From Spirosoma oryzicola (GTDB lineage Bacteria > Bacteroidota > Bacteroidia > Cytophagales > Spirosomataceae), in contig NZ_CP089541.1 of assembly GCF_021233055.1 (NCBI RefSeq), positions 62,001 through 126,000 of the forward strand: 64,000 nt of DNA. Reading direction: 5' to 3'. Below, piece by piece: positions 36,157 to 44,323 of the stretch; position 1 is the stretch's first letter, and each line of letters begins with the position of its first letter. The notes below the pieces were generated by a model. That model was given only the letters and a program-made list of their open reading frames with translations. It made no database searches and was not told the DNA's origin. The position numbers were made by a program, and so were the translations under genes.

Positions 36157-38457
36157 ATGCTGACACAAAACCTGGGCTACCCTCGGATTGGTGGACAACG
36201 ACAACTCAAAAAAGCCAGCGAACAGTATTGGGCAGGCAAGATCGACCTGACGGAATTAAATCGGGTTGCTCAGACGATCAAAGAAGAAAACTGGCAAACG
36301 CAGCTGGGTGCTGGTATTGATCTAATTCCGTGTAATGATTTTAGTTTTTACGATCAGACGCTGGATACAAGCCTGCTGCTGGGCGTTATCCCTCCGCGTT
36401 ACAGACCTGTGCTGTCCGAAGTTGCCCATAACCAGGAAATCGATCTTTATTTCGCGATGGCCCGGGGCTACCAGAAGGATGGTCTGGATATTACGGCGAT
36501 GGAAATGACCAAATGGCTGGATACAAACTACCATTACATTGTGCCGGAGTTTACCGCCGATCAGGAGTTTCGCATTTTTAACGAACATGTATTCACCGAA
36601 TACACGAACGCCAGGCAACTGCTCGGTCAAAAGGCCAAGCCGGTATTGGTTGGTCCAGTCAGTTATCTGCTCTTGGGTAAAGAAAAACAAGAAGGCTTCG
36701 ACCGCGTTGAGTTGATCAACAAACTGGTTCCAATATACGTCGAGATCATCAATCGGCTCGGACAACTAGGTGCCGAATGGATTCAGCTGGATGAGCCCTA
36801 CTTAGCCCTCGATTTGTCGAAGAAAGAGAAAGAAGCGTTTGAATTTGCCTATCGACAGATTGCTAGTCAGGTAAGTGACGTCAAACTCATGGTCGCTACT
36901 TATTTCGACGCTTTGCTGGACAATACCGCATTGGCTGTCAGCTTACCCATCACGGCGTTGCACGTTGATCTGGTTCGCGCTCCCGAGCAGTTGGATGAAG
37001 TGCTTACCTTAATTCCCGATCCGCTTATACTCTCTCTGGGTATTGTGGACGGACGAAATGTCTGGAAGAACGATTACGAAAAATCGCTGAAGCTGATCAA
37101 CAAGGCTGTTGAGAAACTAGGAAAGAACCGCGTGATCATTGCGCCATCCTGCTCGCTGCTACACAGCCCAATCGATCTGGATGGAGAAACCGCGCTTGAT
37201 CCAGAAATCAAAAACTGGATGGCCTTTGCGAAACAAAAACTAAATGAAGTAAGTGAACTGGGGCAGATCGTTGACGGAAACCAGACGTTGTTGGAGGCCA
37301 ATAAAAAAGCAATCCAAAGCCGACACGCTTCACATAAAGTACACAAGCAAGCGGTTAAAGATCGGGTGGCAGCCATCACGGATGCCCAACGAACCAGCGC
37401 TTTCCCGATTCGTCAGCAGATCCAGCGTGAACGTTTCAACCTACCAGCCTTTCCAACTACAACGATTGGTTCTTTCCCGCAAACGGATGAAATTCGTCAG
37501 TTACGGGCTAAACTAAAAAAGGGAGAGTTAACGGTTGAGCAATACGAACAATCGATTGAGCAGGCGACCATCGACGCGATTCGTTGGCAGGAAGCAATCG
37601 GTATCGATGTACTGGTCCACGGCGAGTTTGAGCGGAATGATATGGTTGAGTATTTCGGTGAGCAACTCGAAGGGTTCCTCTTTACCAAAAACGGGTGGGT
37701 ACAAAGCTATGGCAGCCGTTGCGTCAAACCGCCCGTAATTTTCGGAGATGTCAGCCGTCCGAATGACATGACCGTACGTTGGAGCCAATTTGCGGCTGCC
37801 CAGACCGACAAACCCATGAAAGGTATGCTGACCGGCCCGGTAACGATCCTGCAATGGTCTTTTGTCCGTGACGATCAGCCCCGCGAGGTAACTACCAACC
37901 AGATCGCGCTGGCGATCCATGACGAAGTTCAGGCGCTGGAAGCGGCTGGTATCGGCATCATCCAGATCGATGAAGCCGCGATTCGAGAAGGACTGCCATT
38001 GCGCAAAGCCAAGCGCCCGTACTACCTGAATTGGGCCGTGAAAGCCTTTCGGATAACGGCCAATGGCGTTGACGATCAAACGCAGATTCATACTCATATG
38101 TGTTACAGCGAGTTTAATGATATTATTGAACATATTGCCGCTATGGATGCAGATGTAATCACGATTGAGACTTCCCGTTCCCAAATGGAATTGCTCCATG
38201 CGTTTGCTCATTTTGACTATCCAAACGAAATCGGACCCGGTGTCTACGATATTCACTCGCCACGAGTTCCGAGTACGGACGAAATGACTGCTTTGCTATC
38301 CAAGGCCGCAGATCTGTTGCCAGCGCACAACTTGTGGGTGAACCCGGATTGTGGACTAAAGACTCGAAAATGGCCGGAAACCAGGGAGGCTTTAACAAAC
38401 ATGGTAGCAGCCGCCAAGCAGGCACGAGAGCAAATCAATACAGAAATCATACGGTAA
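36157..38457 (+). CDS. metE: Cobalamin-independent methionine synthase MetE
   Basis: MetE transfers a methyl group from 5-methyl-tetrahydropteroyl-triglutamate to homocysteine without B12. The 766-residue protein has both barrels: an N-terminal half (NLGYPRIGGQRQLKKA, LDEPYLALDL) and a catalytic C-terminal half (TTIGSFPQTDEIR, IQIDEAAIREGLP). The zinc ligands are His647 and Cys649 in THMCYSEF and Cys732 in NPDCGLKTRKW, as in E. coli MetE. ATG 36157 is the first codon with family similarity. Control by the upstream B12 riboswitch is the classical arrangement in organisms that also own a B12-dependent MetH, which is not in this window. Confidence 0.97.
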   Translation: MLTQNLGYPRIGGQRQLKKASEQYWAGKIDLTELNRVAQTIKEENWQTQLGAGIDLIPCNDFSFYDQTLDTSLLLGVIPPRYRPVLSEVAHNQEIDLYFAMARGYQKDGLDITAMEMTKWLDTNYHYIVPEFTADQEFRIFNEHVFTEYTNARQLLGQKAKPVLVGPVSYLLLGKEKQEGFDRVELINKLVPIYVEIINRLGQLGAEWIQLDEPYLALDLSKKEKEAFEFAYRQIASQVSDVKLMVATYFDALLDNTALAVSLPITALHVDLVRAPEQLDEVLTLIPDPLILSLGIVDGRNVWKNDYEKSLKLINKAVEKLGKNRVIIAPSCSLLHSPIDLDGETALDPEIKNWMAFAKQKLNEVSELGQIVDGNQTLLEANKKAIQSRHASHKVHKQAVKDRVAAITDAQRTSAFPIRQQIQRERFNLPAFPTTTIGSFPQTDEIRQLRAKLKKGELTVEQYEQSIEQATIDAIRWQEAIGIDVLVHGEFERNDMVEYFGEQLEGFLFTKNGWVQSYGSRCVKPPVIFGDVSRPNDMTVRWSQFAAAQTDKPMKGMLTGPVTILQWSFVRDDQPREVTTNQIALAIHDEVQALEAAGIGIIQIDEAAIREGLPLRKAKRPYYLNWAVKAFRITANGVDDQTQIHTHMCYSEFNDIIEHIAAMDADVITIETSRSQMELLHAFAHFDYPNEIGPGVYDIHSPRVPSTDEMTALLSKAADLLPAHNLWVNPDCGLKTRKWPETREALTNMVAAAKQAREQINTEIIR

Positions 38458-38464
38458 AATAGGG

Positions 38465-38486
38465 AAGGGCGGGCGATTCCGCCCTT
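38465..38486 (+). terminator. Hairpin after metE
   Basis: AAGGGCGG (38465-38472) pairs with CCGCCCTT (38479-38486) around a 6-base loop. No proper T run follows, so read-through into the next gene is possible. Confidence 0.55.
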
Positions 38487-38714
38487 CATCATTCCGCTAA
38501 AATGACAGTGTCGTGTATCAATCCTGTTGATGCCGCCAAATCGATCAGTAAGGAGGAAGCGTAATAATAAACCGTATTTGGACTATATTTCGCCAACGAA
38601 AGGCGCCAATGACTGCTACATCACCTGTCTACTGATACGAAATGACTCGTGCCATATAACTGGTAGCCACTATTTTAGACATTCAAGCATAAAGCTCTAG
38701 CTCAAGTACCAACA

Positions 38715-39713
38715 ATGTTTCTCGAAAAGATCAAATCCGGTCAGTCAGGTGTGTTACTGTACGGCATTACGCCCCCCAAAACGAGCACGCTCCCTGAACG
38801 CGTCGCTGAGATTGCCCAAAAAACAATTGACCGACTGGCTGTCCTGGACATTGATGGGCTTGTCGTTTATGACGTACAGGATGAGTCGGCTCGCACTACA
38901 GAAGAACGGCCCTTTCCTTTTATCAACGCGCTGGACCCGCTTAGCTTTGCTTCTACCTATTTGGGGGAGTTACGGGTTCCAAAAATAATCTACCGTCCAG
39001 CCGGTAAGTTCAGCCCCGAGGAGCTATCTAATTGGCTGGAAGACCTTCACCAACAGAAATTCTATCCAGTTTTTGTCGGCGTGCCCGCTCCGGATTTTCC
39101 AGTAAAAACCAGTCTGTCGGCAGCATACCAGATATGGAGTAAGCACCAGGAAACCTCCGTCATTGGCGCTGTAACCATTCCCGAACGGCATCAGGTGCTA
39201 CACGATGAAGATGTCAGAATACTGGATAAAATGAGTTGTGGCGTATCGTACTTCATTTCCCAATGTGTTTTCAATCTTGACTACGCCAAACAGATAATTG
39301 ACGATCTGGCTCACCGTTGCCGTCAACAGGCTGTCCATCCCCCAACCCTAATTTTCACGCTTACTGCTTGTGGTTCGGCCAAAACGCTACAGTTTATGGA
39401 GTGGCTGGGGATTCACGTACCACTCGAATTGCAGGAAGAGTTGAAGAAATCAGATGATATTCTTCAGAAATCGGTAAAGGTGTGTCTTGATATTGCATCA
39501 GCGCTGACCGATTACTGCACAGAACATGCCATCCCTTTCGGTTTTAATATCGAAAGTGTTGCTATTCGCAAAGCAGAGATCGAAGCATCGATTTACATGA
39601 CCAATGAGATCGGTCAACTGCTAAAGGAAAAAGGTATCAGAAAGCCGTTAGCAACTAGCCGTTCGGAAACTGTAGACGATACGCAGGTTTACAGCAAAAT
39701 CGAGAGTTTATAA
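38715..39713 (+). CDS. Divergent methylenetetrahydrofolate reductase-like protein
   Basis: The 332-residue protein reads as an MTHFR-superfamily barrel. It has YGITPPKTS near the N-terminus, DGLVVYDVQDES, a central GAVTIPERHQ segment matching the GGATIPERH-like region of MTHFR, and SYFISQCVFNLDYAKQIIDDL, the analogue of the usual FFISQ motif. The C-terminus carries an unusual helical extension with a possible regulatory role. It is clearly more diverged than standard MetF. It follows metE by 257 bp on the same strand, and making or handling 5-methyl-tetrahydrofolate for MetE is the natural inference. The upstream leader shows no riboswitch of its own. Confidence 0.7.
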   Translation: MFLEKIKSGQSGVLLYGITPPKTSTLPERVAEIAQKTIDRLAVLDIDGLVVYDVQDESARTTEERPFPFINALDPLSFASTYLGELRVPKIIYRPAGKFSPEELSNWLEDLHQQKFYPVFVGVPAPDFPVKTSLSAAYQIWSKHQETSVIGAVTIPERHQVLHDEDVRILDKMSCGVSYFISQCVFNLDYAKQIIDDLAHRCRQQAVHPPTLIFTLTACGSAKTLQFMEWLGIHVPLELQEELKKSDDILQKSVKVCLDIASALTDYCTEHAIPFGFNIESVAIRKAEIEASIYMTNEIGQLLKEKGIRKPLATSRSETVDDTQVYSKIESL

Positions 39714-39821
39714 AATCGACTACGGCCTCGAAACGTTCAGGTAGCTTTGCGTCCGGGTCTAAACGAACCTTATTCGAGTGACCGAAGATCAAAGCTTGAA
39801 CCCGGCACTAATCCTAGCGAT

Positions 39822-40517
39822 ATGACATCAGATTTCCTTGCCCATTTGCTGGTCGTTGAAGATGAATTGAAAGTAGCAACGTTCATCAAAAAAGGCCTTC
39901 AAACCCAGTCCTATTCTGTTGAAGTGGCTGCGACGGGTGAGGAAGCCAAAACCCTGTTGGGCAAATCGCACTTTGATCTGATTATTCTGGACGTTAATCT
40001 GCCCGATACGACGGGACTCGAACTGGCCGAATACATCCGTAATAAGCCTAGCCAAGTGCCTATTCTCATGCTGACCGCCCTCGATACCATCGCCGATAAG
40101 CTGCTGGGTTTTGAGGCTGGGGCTGACGACTACCTGGCCAAACCATTTGACTTTATGGAATTGCTGGCCCGGATAAAAGTGCTGTTGCGCCGGTCAACAA
40201 CGGTCCAGGAGCCGGGTCGTATCCTGCGTGTGGCTGATCTGGAGCTTGATCTGCACGAACGAGTAGCGCGACGAAATGGGCAAACCATCGAACTAACCGC
40301 CCGAGAATATGCTCTGTTGGAGTATCTGATGCGAAATGCCGGACGAGTCGTTTCCAGGGTCGATATTGCCGAGCAGGTTTGGGATATCGGCTTTGAGACG
40401 GGTACAAACGTGATCGATGTGTACGTCAGTTACTTACGCGCTAAAATCGACAAAGATTCACCTTCCAAGCTTATTCATACCTTAATTGGAATGGGCTACG
40501 TGTTAAAAGAAAAATGA
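39822..40517 (+). CDS. OmpR/PhoB-family response regulator
   Basis: The 231-residue regulator starts at ATG 39822 (MTSDFLAHLLVVEDE); the ORF from 39747 adds 25 residues of no family value. The receiver has phospho-acceptor Asp57 (LIILDVNLPD), Thr in MLTALD and Lys107 (YLAKPF). The winged-helix domain ends NVIDVYVSYLRAKIDKDSPSKLIHTLIGMGYVLKEK. It overlaps the kinase gene by 4 bp. An array of four 11-bp-spaced repeats downstream of the kinase (41999-42037) is a likely binding site. Confidence 0.95.
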   Translation: MTSDFLAHLLVVEDELKVATFIKKGLQTQSYSVEVAATGEEAKTLLGKSHFDLIILDVNLPDTTGLELAEYIRNKPSQVPILMLTALDTIADKLLGFEAGADDYLAKPFDFMELLARIKVLLRRSTTVQEPGRILRVADLELDLHERVARRNGQTIELTAREYALLEYLMRNAGRVVSRVDIAEQVWDIGFETGTNVIDVYVSYLRAKIDKDSPSKLIHTLIGMGYVLKEK

Positions 40518-41881
40518 GCCTGCGCACCCGACTGACCCTGCTATTTACGGCTATTGTTTCTCTTTTGCTGGCCCTGTTCTGCGGATTTCTGTATCAACTG
40601 GCGGAAGGCTATCGGGAGCGCCAATTTCAGGAGCGCCTGCGGGCGGAAGCTTCAACCGCAGGTCAGCTGTTACTGAGCCAGGAACGAATAGATCCGGCCC
40701 TGTACAAAGTACTGGACAAGAATCACCTGACCGTATTGCCCGAGGAAGAAATCATTATCTATAATTCACGCAATCGGCTGGTGTACGAAAGTGGAACGGA
40801 TTACCTTACGATTACACCTAATCACCTCCATCAGATCCGGCAGGACCGGCAGGTAGCCTGGCGGGAGTCAAATCGGCAGATTGTGGGTATCTTATTTACC
40901 AACCACCAGCTGCCGTTTGTCATTGTTGCCTCCGCAGTCGATAGCTATGGACAGCGCACCGTAGCAAATTTAGGTCAACTGCTTGGACTGGGCTGGTGTG
41001 TTATGATCGGCCTAACCGGGTTAGCTGGCTGGTTTTTTGCCGGACGCATGCTTAGGCCCATTAGTCAGATTAATCAGCAAATTGACAACATCACCGTTTC
41101 CAATCTTTCACTACGTTTATCGGAAGGGTCTCACCGGGATGAAATAAACCAGTTGGCCCAGCGATTCAACCGAATGCTGAATCGGCTTGAAGAAGCGTTC
41201 CGATTACAGCGTTCATTCGTGTCAAGTGCTTCTCACGAGCTACGAACACCCCTGACGGCTATTACGGGACAGGTAGAAGTAGCGTTACTGGCGGACGATG
41301 AACCGGAAGAACTACGCGCGACCCTTCGTTCCATTCTGGAGGATGTGCGCGGCTTAAATCGAATGGTGAACGGGTTGCTGTCGCTGGCCAACGCCAGTGT
41401 GGATATTTCGACCGTACCGATGGGTTTGGTGCAACTGGATACCTTACTGGATCAGATTCGCCTGGAGTTGAAACGGATTCAACCGGAATACACAATCGAT
41501 CTACGCATCGACTCTCCGAACATGCCAGTCTCCCCAGCAACGTGGCAACTCAAAGGCAATGAAACCTTGCTGCGAACAGCCATTCTTAATTTGCTGGATA
41601 ATGGAGGAAAGTTTTCGCCGGATCATACGGTGCAGGTGCAGCTATCCAGGCGGGGATCAACGATTTGCGTGACGGTTCATAATACCGGTCCCGTTATCGA
41701 CCAGGATCAACAAACCCTCATTTTTAATCCTTTTCAACGGGGACGTAATGCCGGTAGTCAGCCTGGGCATGGCATCGGCCTGGCGCTTACAGAGCGTATT
41801 ATTCGACTTCATCAGGGCCAGATCCAGGTTGACTCATCGGCCGAAGCAGGCACGACCTTTACGGTTATTTTACCTCACTAA
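40514..41881 (+). CDS. Sensor histidine kinase (HAMP, HisKA, HATPase)
   Basis: The 455-residue kinase has a first membrane helix at about 8-28, a periplasmic sensor of about 120 residues, a second helix at about 155-176, a HAMP linker (GRMLRPISQINQQID), the dimerisation/phospho-acceptor motif SASHELRTPLTAI with His241, and a HATPase domain with LLDNGGKFSP and GHGIGLALTERI. The order is that of heavy-metal or envelope-stress kinases such as CusS, but the ligand is not evident. It is coupled to the response regulator by a 4-bp overlap. Confidence 0.95.
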   Translation: MSLRTRLTLLFTAIVSLLLALFCGFLYQLAEGYRERQFQERLRAEASTAGQLLLSQERIDPALYKVLDKNHLTVLPEEEIIIYNSRNRLVYESGTDYLTITPNHLHQIRQDRQVAWRESNRQIVGILFTNHQLPFVIVASAVDSYGQRTVANLGQLLGLGWCVMIGLTGLAGWFFAGRMLRPISQINQQIDNITVSNLSLRLSEGSHRDEINQLAQRFNRMLNRLEEAFRLQRSFVSSASHELRTPLTAITGQVEVALLADDEPEELRATLRSILEDVRGLNRMVNGLLSLANASVDISTVPMGLVQLDTLLDQIRLELKRIQPEYTIDLRIDSPNMPVSPATWQLKGNETLLRTAILNLLDNGGKFSPDHTVQVQLSRRGSTICVTVHNTGPVIDQDQQTLIFNPFQRGRNAGSQPGHGIGLALTERIIRLHQGQIQVDSSAEAGTTFTVILPH

Positions 41882-41998
41882 CGCATACCCATTTCGTTTG
41901 TCTGTTCTCAACAGCGTACCCGCTGATCGGGTCATCGTCGTTCGCCTTAGTCGGTTAATTTACGGGTATGCGGTTGTTTGTCGTGCATATTTTGCATT

Positions 41999-42037
41999 TC
42001 TAATCCCGTTCTAATGCGGCTCTAACAGGAGCCTAAC
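41999..42037 (+). promoter_or_regulatory. Four direct repeats TCTAAY at exact 11-bp spacing (candidate response-regulator operator)
   Basis: TCTAAT at 41999, TCTAAT at 42010, TCTAAC at 42021 and CCTAAC at 42032 are spaced exactly 11 bp, one helical turn. They end 10 bp before GACCTTTG (42048-42055), a near match to the -7 element, so they cover where a -33 element would sit. This is the expected layout for activation by an OmpR-type regulator, and such a gene pair lies immediately upstream. Confidence 0.75.
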
Positions 42038-42060
42038 ACGGGGGTGCGACCTTTGTCATG

Positions 42061-42105
42061 TCAATCAGGCAATGATTCAACAATGCATGTTGTAAGCCTG
42101 ACTGA
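42061..42105 (+). promoter_or_regulatory. Leader hairpin before the small exported protein
   Basis: TCAATCAGGC (42061-42070) pairs with GCCTGACTGA (42096-42105) with one mismatch, and an inner CAACA/TGTTG stem extends it. If transcription begins just after the -7 box, the hairpin would form the first 45 nt of the mRNA. Confidence 0.45.
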
Positions 42106-42127
42106 TCAAGCAAAAACGACAAAAGCC

Positions 42128-42517
42128 ATGAAAACATACCTCGTTATTACCGCCTTGAGTATCCTTACCATCCTGAGTGCCTCGGCGCAGGATGACTCCA
42201 AGCTGCGCCGTGACGTAACGTACTCAACTCATAATTATAAACATCCGAATAAAGCAGCGACTGCCCGTCAGTGGGCCGCAAAAAAAGGGATTGCCGTGAA
42301 TGCCCCTACGTTGAGTCAGGGGCCCGCAGTTAGTTACAAACATCAGGCTCCAGGTGCAAAGCCGGTTGGTGGCATGGTTGTACCACACACGCCTGAATCA
42401 GACGTAGCTCTTCGAAATTATAAAATTCAGCGGGGTCGCGAGTCACGACCAGCTGCTACGGATTCGGAGGTAACGGCTGGTGTACAACAAAAGCAACCCA
42501 GTACCAGTGGAAACTAA
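42128..42517 (+). CDS. Small exported protein of unknown function (129 aa)
   Basis: ATG 42128 begins MKTYLVITALSILTILSASAQDD, a clear signal peptide cleaved near residue 21. The mature 108 residues are basic and low in hydrophobics, with repeated Lys/His/Asn stretches (HNYKHPNKAATARQW, VSYKHQAPGAKPVGG). I do not recognise a family. The ORF from 42044 is longer but spans the leader hairpin. It sits 246 bp after the two-component pair and directly behind the TCTAAY array, so it is probably the regulon's periplasmic or secreted output. Confidence 0.8.
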   Translation: MKTYLVITALSILTILSASAQDDSKLRRDVTYSTHNYKHPNKAATARQWAAKKGIAVNAPTLSQGPAVSYKHQAPGAKPVGGMVVPHTPESDVALRNYKIQRGRESRPAATDSEVTAGVQQKQPSTSGN

Positions 42518-42564
42518 CACTGTCGGCTAAGCCAGCATTGACCTGACAAAGGCAAGTCGGACGT

Positions 42565-42606
42565 TGACGGACGAATGGAGCAGTTTGCTAGCCATTCCGT
42601 CCGTCA
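42565..42606 (+). terminator. Terminator-like hairpin after the exported protein
   Basis: TGACGGACGAATGG (42565-42578) pairs with CCATTCCGTCCGTCA (42592-42606) with one bulged base, followed after a few bases by an AT-rich tract with a T run. Confidence 0.7.
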
Positions 42607-42641
42607 GCGTATATTTTTACTCTTTTCCCTTCTCCCTTATT

Positions 42642-43004
42642 ATGTATTCACCCGATGTAGCACTGGGCTTAGGTAGCCTGGTTTATGCCTTATCTTGTTT
42701 AGAGGGACGGCCTCACAAAGAAGAAATTATAGTAGCCAAAGCCTTGTTGGTCAGAGAACCTCACGGTTCACTGGCGCTCAATGGTTATTTCCTGCGCGAG
42801 AATGCAGGGGAATCCGCTGAAGAAGCCTATGCCTTCGGCATGCGTCGGCTGGTGAGCCGCCAAACCGAATTGACGGATAAGCTAAAAAAACGGTTTGTCA
42901 CGCTACTGCTCCGCGTGGCTCGGGCGCACAAAGGTATTTCGGCGAACGAGTGGCTGTTTATTCGACGGTTTAGACGTGATTTACAACAACTTCAGACTGG
43001 TTAA
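42642..43004 (+). CDS. TerB-like helical protein
   Basis: ATG 42642 (MYSPDVALGLGSLVYALSCLEG) is preferred over 42564, which begins inside the terminator hairpin. The 120-residue product is all-helical with the spacing of TerB-type proteins: a first helix followed by GRPHKEEI, a central amphipathic region (FLRENAGESAEEAYAFGMRRL), and FVTLLLRVARAHKGISANEWLFIRRFRRDL. The match is suggestive only. It may be an independent gene just behind the two-component output gene. Confidence 0.6.
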   Translation: MYSPDVALGLGSLVYALSCLEGRPHKEEIIVAKALLVREPHGSLALNGYFLRENAGESAEEAYAFGMRRLVSRQTELTDKLKKRFVTLLLRVARAHKGISANEWLFIRRFRRDLQQLQTG

Positions 43005-43043
43005 AGCGTAGACGTCATCCACGTTTATTAGCAGCCGTCAACA

Positions 43044-44252
43044 TCAGCGAACCAAATCTTGGTACGGTATACTGACGTAGGTAATCATTGTGTAATCATC
43101 TTTCTCGTACAAAATGCCAACCTTACCGTCCTGCTGTACAACCAGGTCTGAGTATGCAGCCGAGCCATTATAAATTTCTTTTCCTGCCGACCAGCTTCTT
43201 CCATCGTCTTGACTAGCGCGGATGGTTAATTTCTCGCGTTTCGTCTGGCTGTTCAGATTGCTGAAAAGCAACACGGTCTGTTTATTGACGGTGTAGTAAT
43301 TGATCTTACTACCCTGACAAATTGGGTCTGGTAAATCACTGGCGATTGTCACCCGGTCCCAGGTTTCGCCCGCGTTGGTTGAGAAGGACAACAATCGATT
43401 TTTAACGTCACCAGACTGAATGCGGCTGTTCATCAGTAAGCTACCCGTTGAGATTTCGGCGGCAGTACTTTCGTTACCACCGGGGTAGCTTATGGTTGCT
43501 GACAGCTTCCAGGTTTTGCCGTGGTCATCGGAGTAAAATCCATGCGCCCGGTAATCGCGGAACTGAGGTTGTTCCCTCCCCTCCGAATGATTCGCGGCAA
43601 CAAACAGCCGACCTTTATAACGCCCATTCTGCATTTGAAGCGCGTGGCCTGGCGTATTGGCATATGATCGCCAATCGTCTTGAAACGCATAACTCGCGTT
43701 GACTTCCGGCTTATTTGGACGGTTAACGGAGATTGTGATGTTTACAGGTTCTGACCAGGTCTGACCGCTGTTGGTGCTGGTTTTGTACCATACTTCCCGA
43801 ATGGCTTTTCCATCTCGTACATCTTTCTCCGAAGCTATGCCGGTATTATAAATCATAAATAGCCGTCCGTTAGGAAAACGGCTGTCTGTTAGGTCGAAAA
43901 CGGGGGCAGGATTTCCGGCCTGCGCAAGTCCATAATCAGCGACAATGCGCACTGGGCTCCAGCTTTGACCATTATCACGGCTGGTTTTGAGCACAATGTC
44001 TACATCACCAAAATCTCCGCAGTCCGATTTGCGGCCTTCCGCGAAGGCCAGCAATTCGCCTGAGGGGGCTTTCACAATTGCCGGAATCCGGTAGCACGTA
44101 TAGCCATCTTCTCCATTCTTAAACACGACAGTTTCAGCTGCATGAGCACCCGTTGATTGGGATCTTGTTGCCACCGACTGAGTACTGGTAGGAATGGGCT
44201 TGATTAACCCACAGACTGCCAGACCCAGACAAGTAAAGAGGGAATAAAACAT
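43044..44252 (-). CDS. Exported exo-alpha-sialidase (GH33)
   Basis: The enzyme would release terminal sialic acids. The 402-residue protein has an N-terminal signal or anchor, the arginine motif CYRIPAIV (Arg55), an Asp-rich RKSDCGDFGDVD, and five Asp-box-like repeats: SRDNGQSW, STNSGQTW, SDDHGKTW, STNAGETW and SQDDGRSW. Candidate catalytic residues near the end are Tyr367 in AAYSDLV and Glu383 in ILYEK. It has the single six-bladed propeller form without carbohydrate-binding modules. It faces the acyltransferase, SGNH and SusCD genes, forming a likely glycan-use cluster. Confidence 0.92.
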   Translation of the reverse strand: MFYSLFTCLGLAVCGLIKPIPTSTQSVATRSQSTGAHAAETVVFKNGEDGYTCYRIPAIVKAPSGELLAFAEGRKSDCGDFGDVDIVLKTSRDNGQSWSPVRIVADYGLAQAGNPAPVFDLTDSRFPNGRLFMIYNTGIASEKDVRDGKAIREVWYKTSTNSGQTWSEPVNITISVNRPNKPEVNASYAFQDDWRSYANTPGHALQMQNGRYKGRLFVAANHSEGREQPQFRDYRAHGFYSDDHGKTWKLSATISYPGGNESTAAEISTGSLLMNSRIQSGDVKNRLLSFSTNAGETWDRVTIASDLPDPICQGSKINYYTVNKQTVLLFSNLNSQTKREKLTIRASQDDGRSWSAGKEIYNGSAAYSDLVVQQDGKVGILYEKDDYTMITYVSIPYQDLVR

Positions 44253-44323
44253 AAAGGGTTAGCTTAGAACAGGCGCTGGAAATGATTCTCCAACTGGTTA
44301 CGTTTGGCGTTATAAGATCTAAG

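Noticed and set aside
37528..38256. 242-codon frame opposite metE
   Set aside because: Fully antisense to the conserved catalytic half of MetE, with no start context or family match; a consequence of codon bias.
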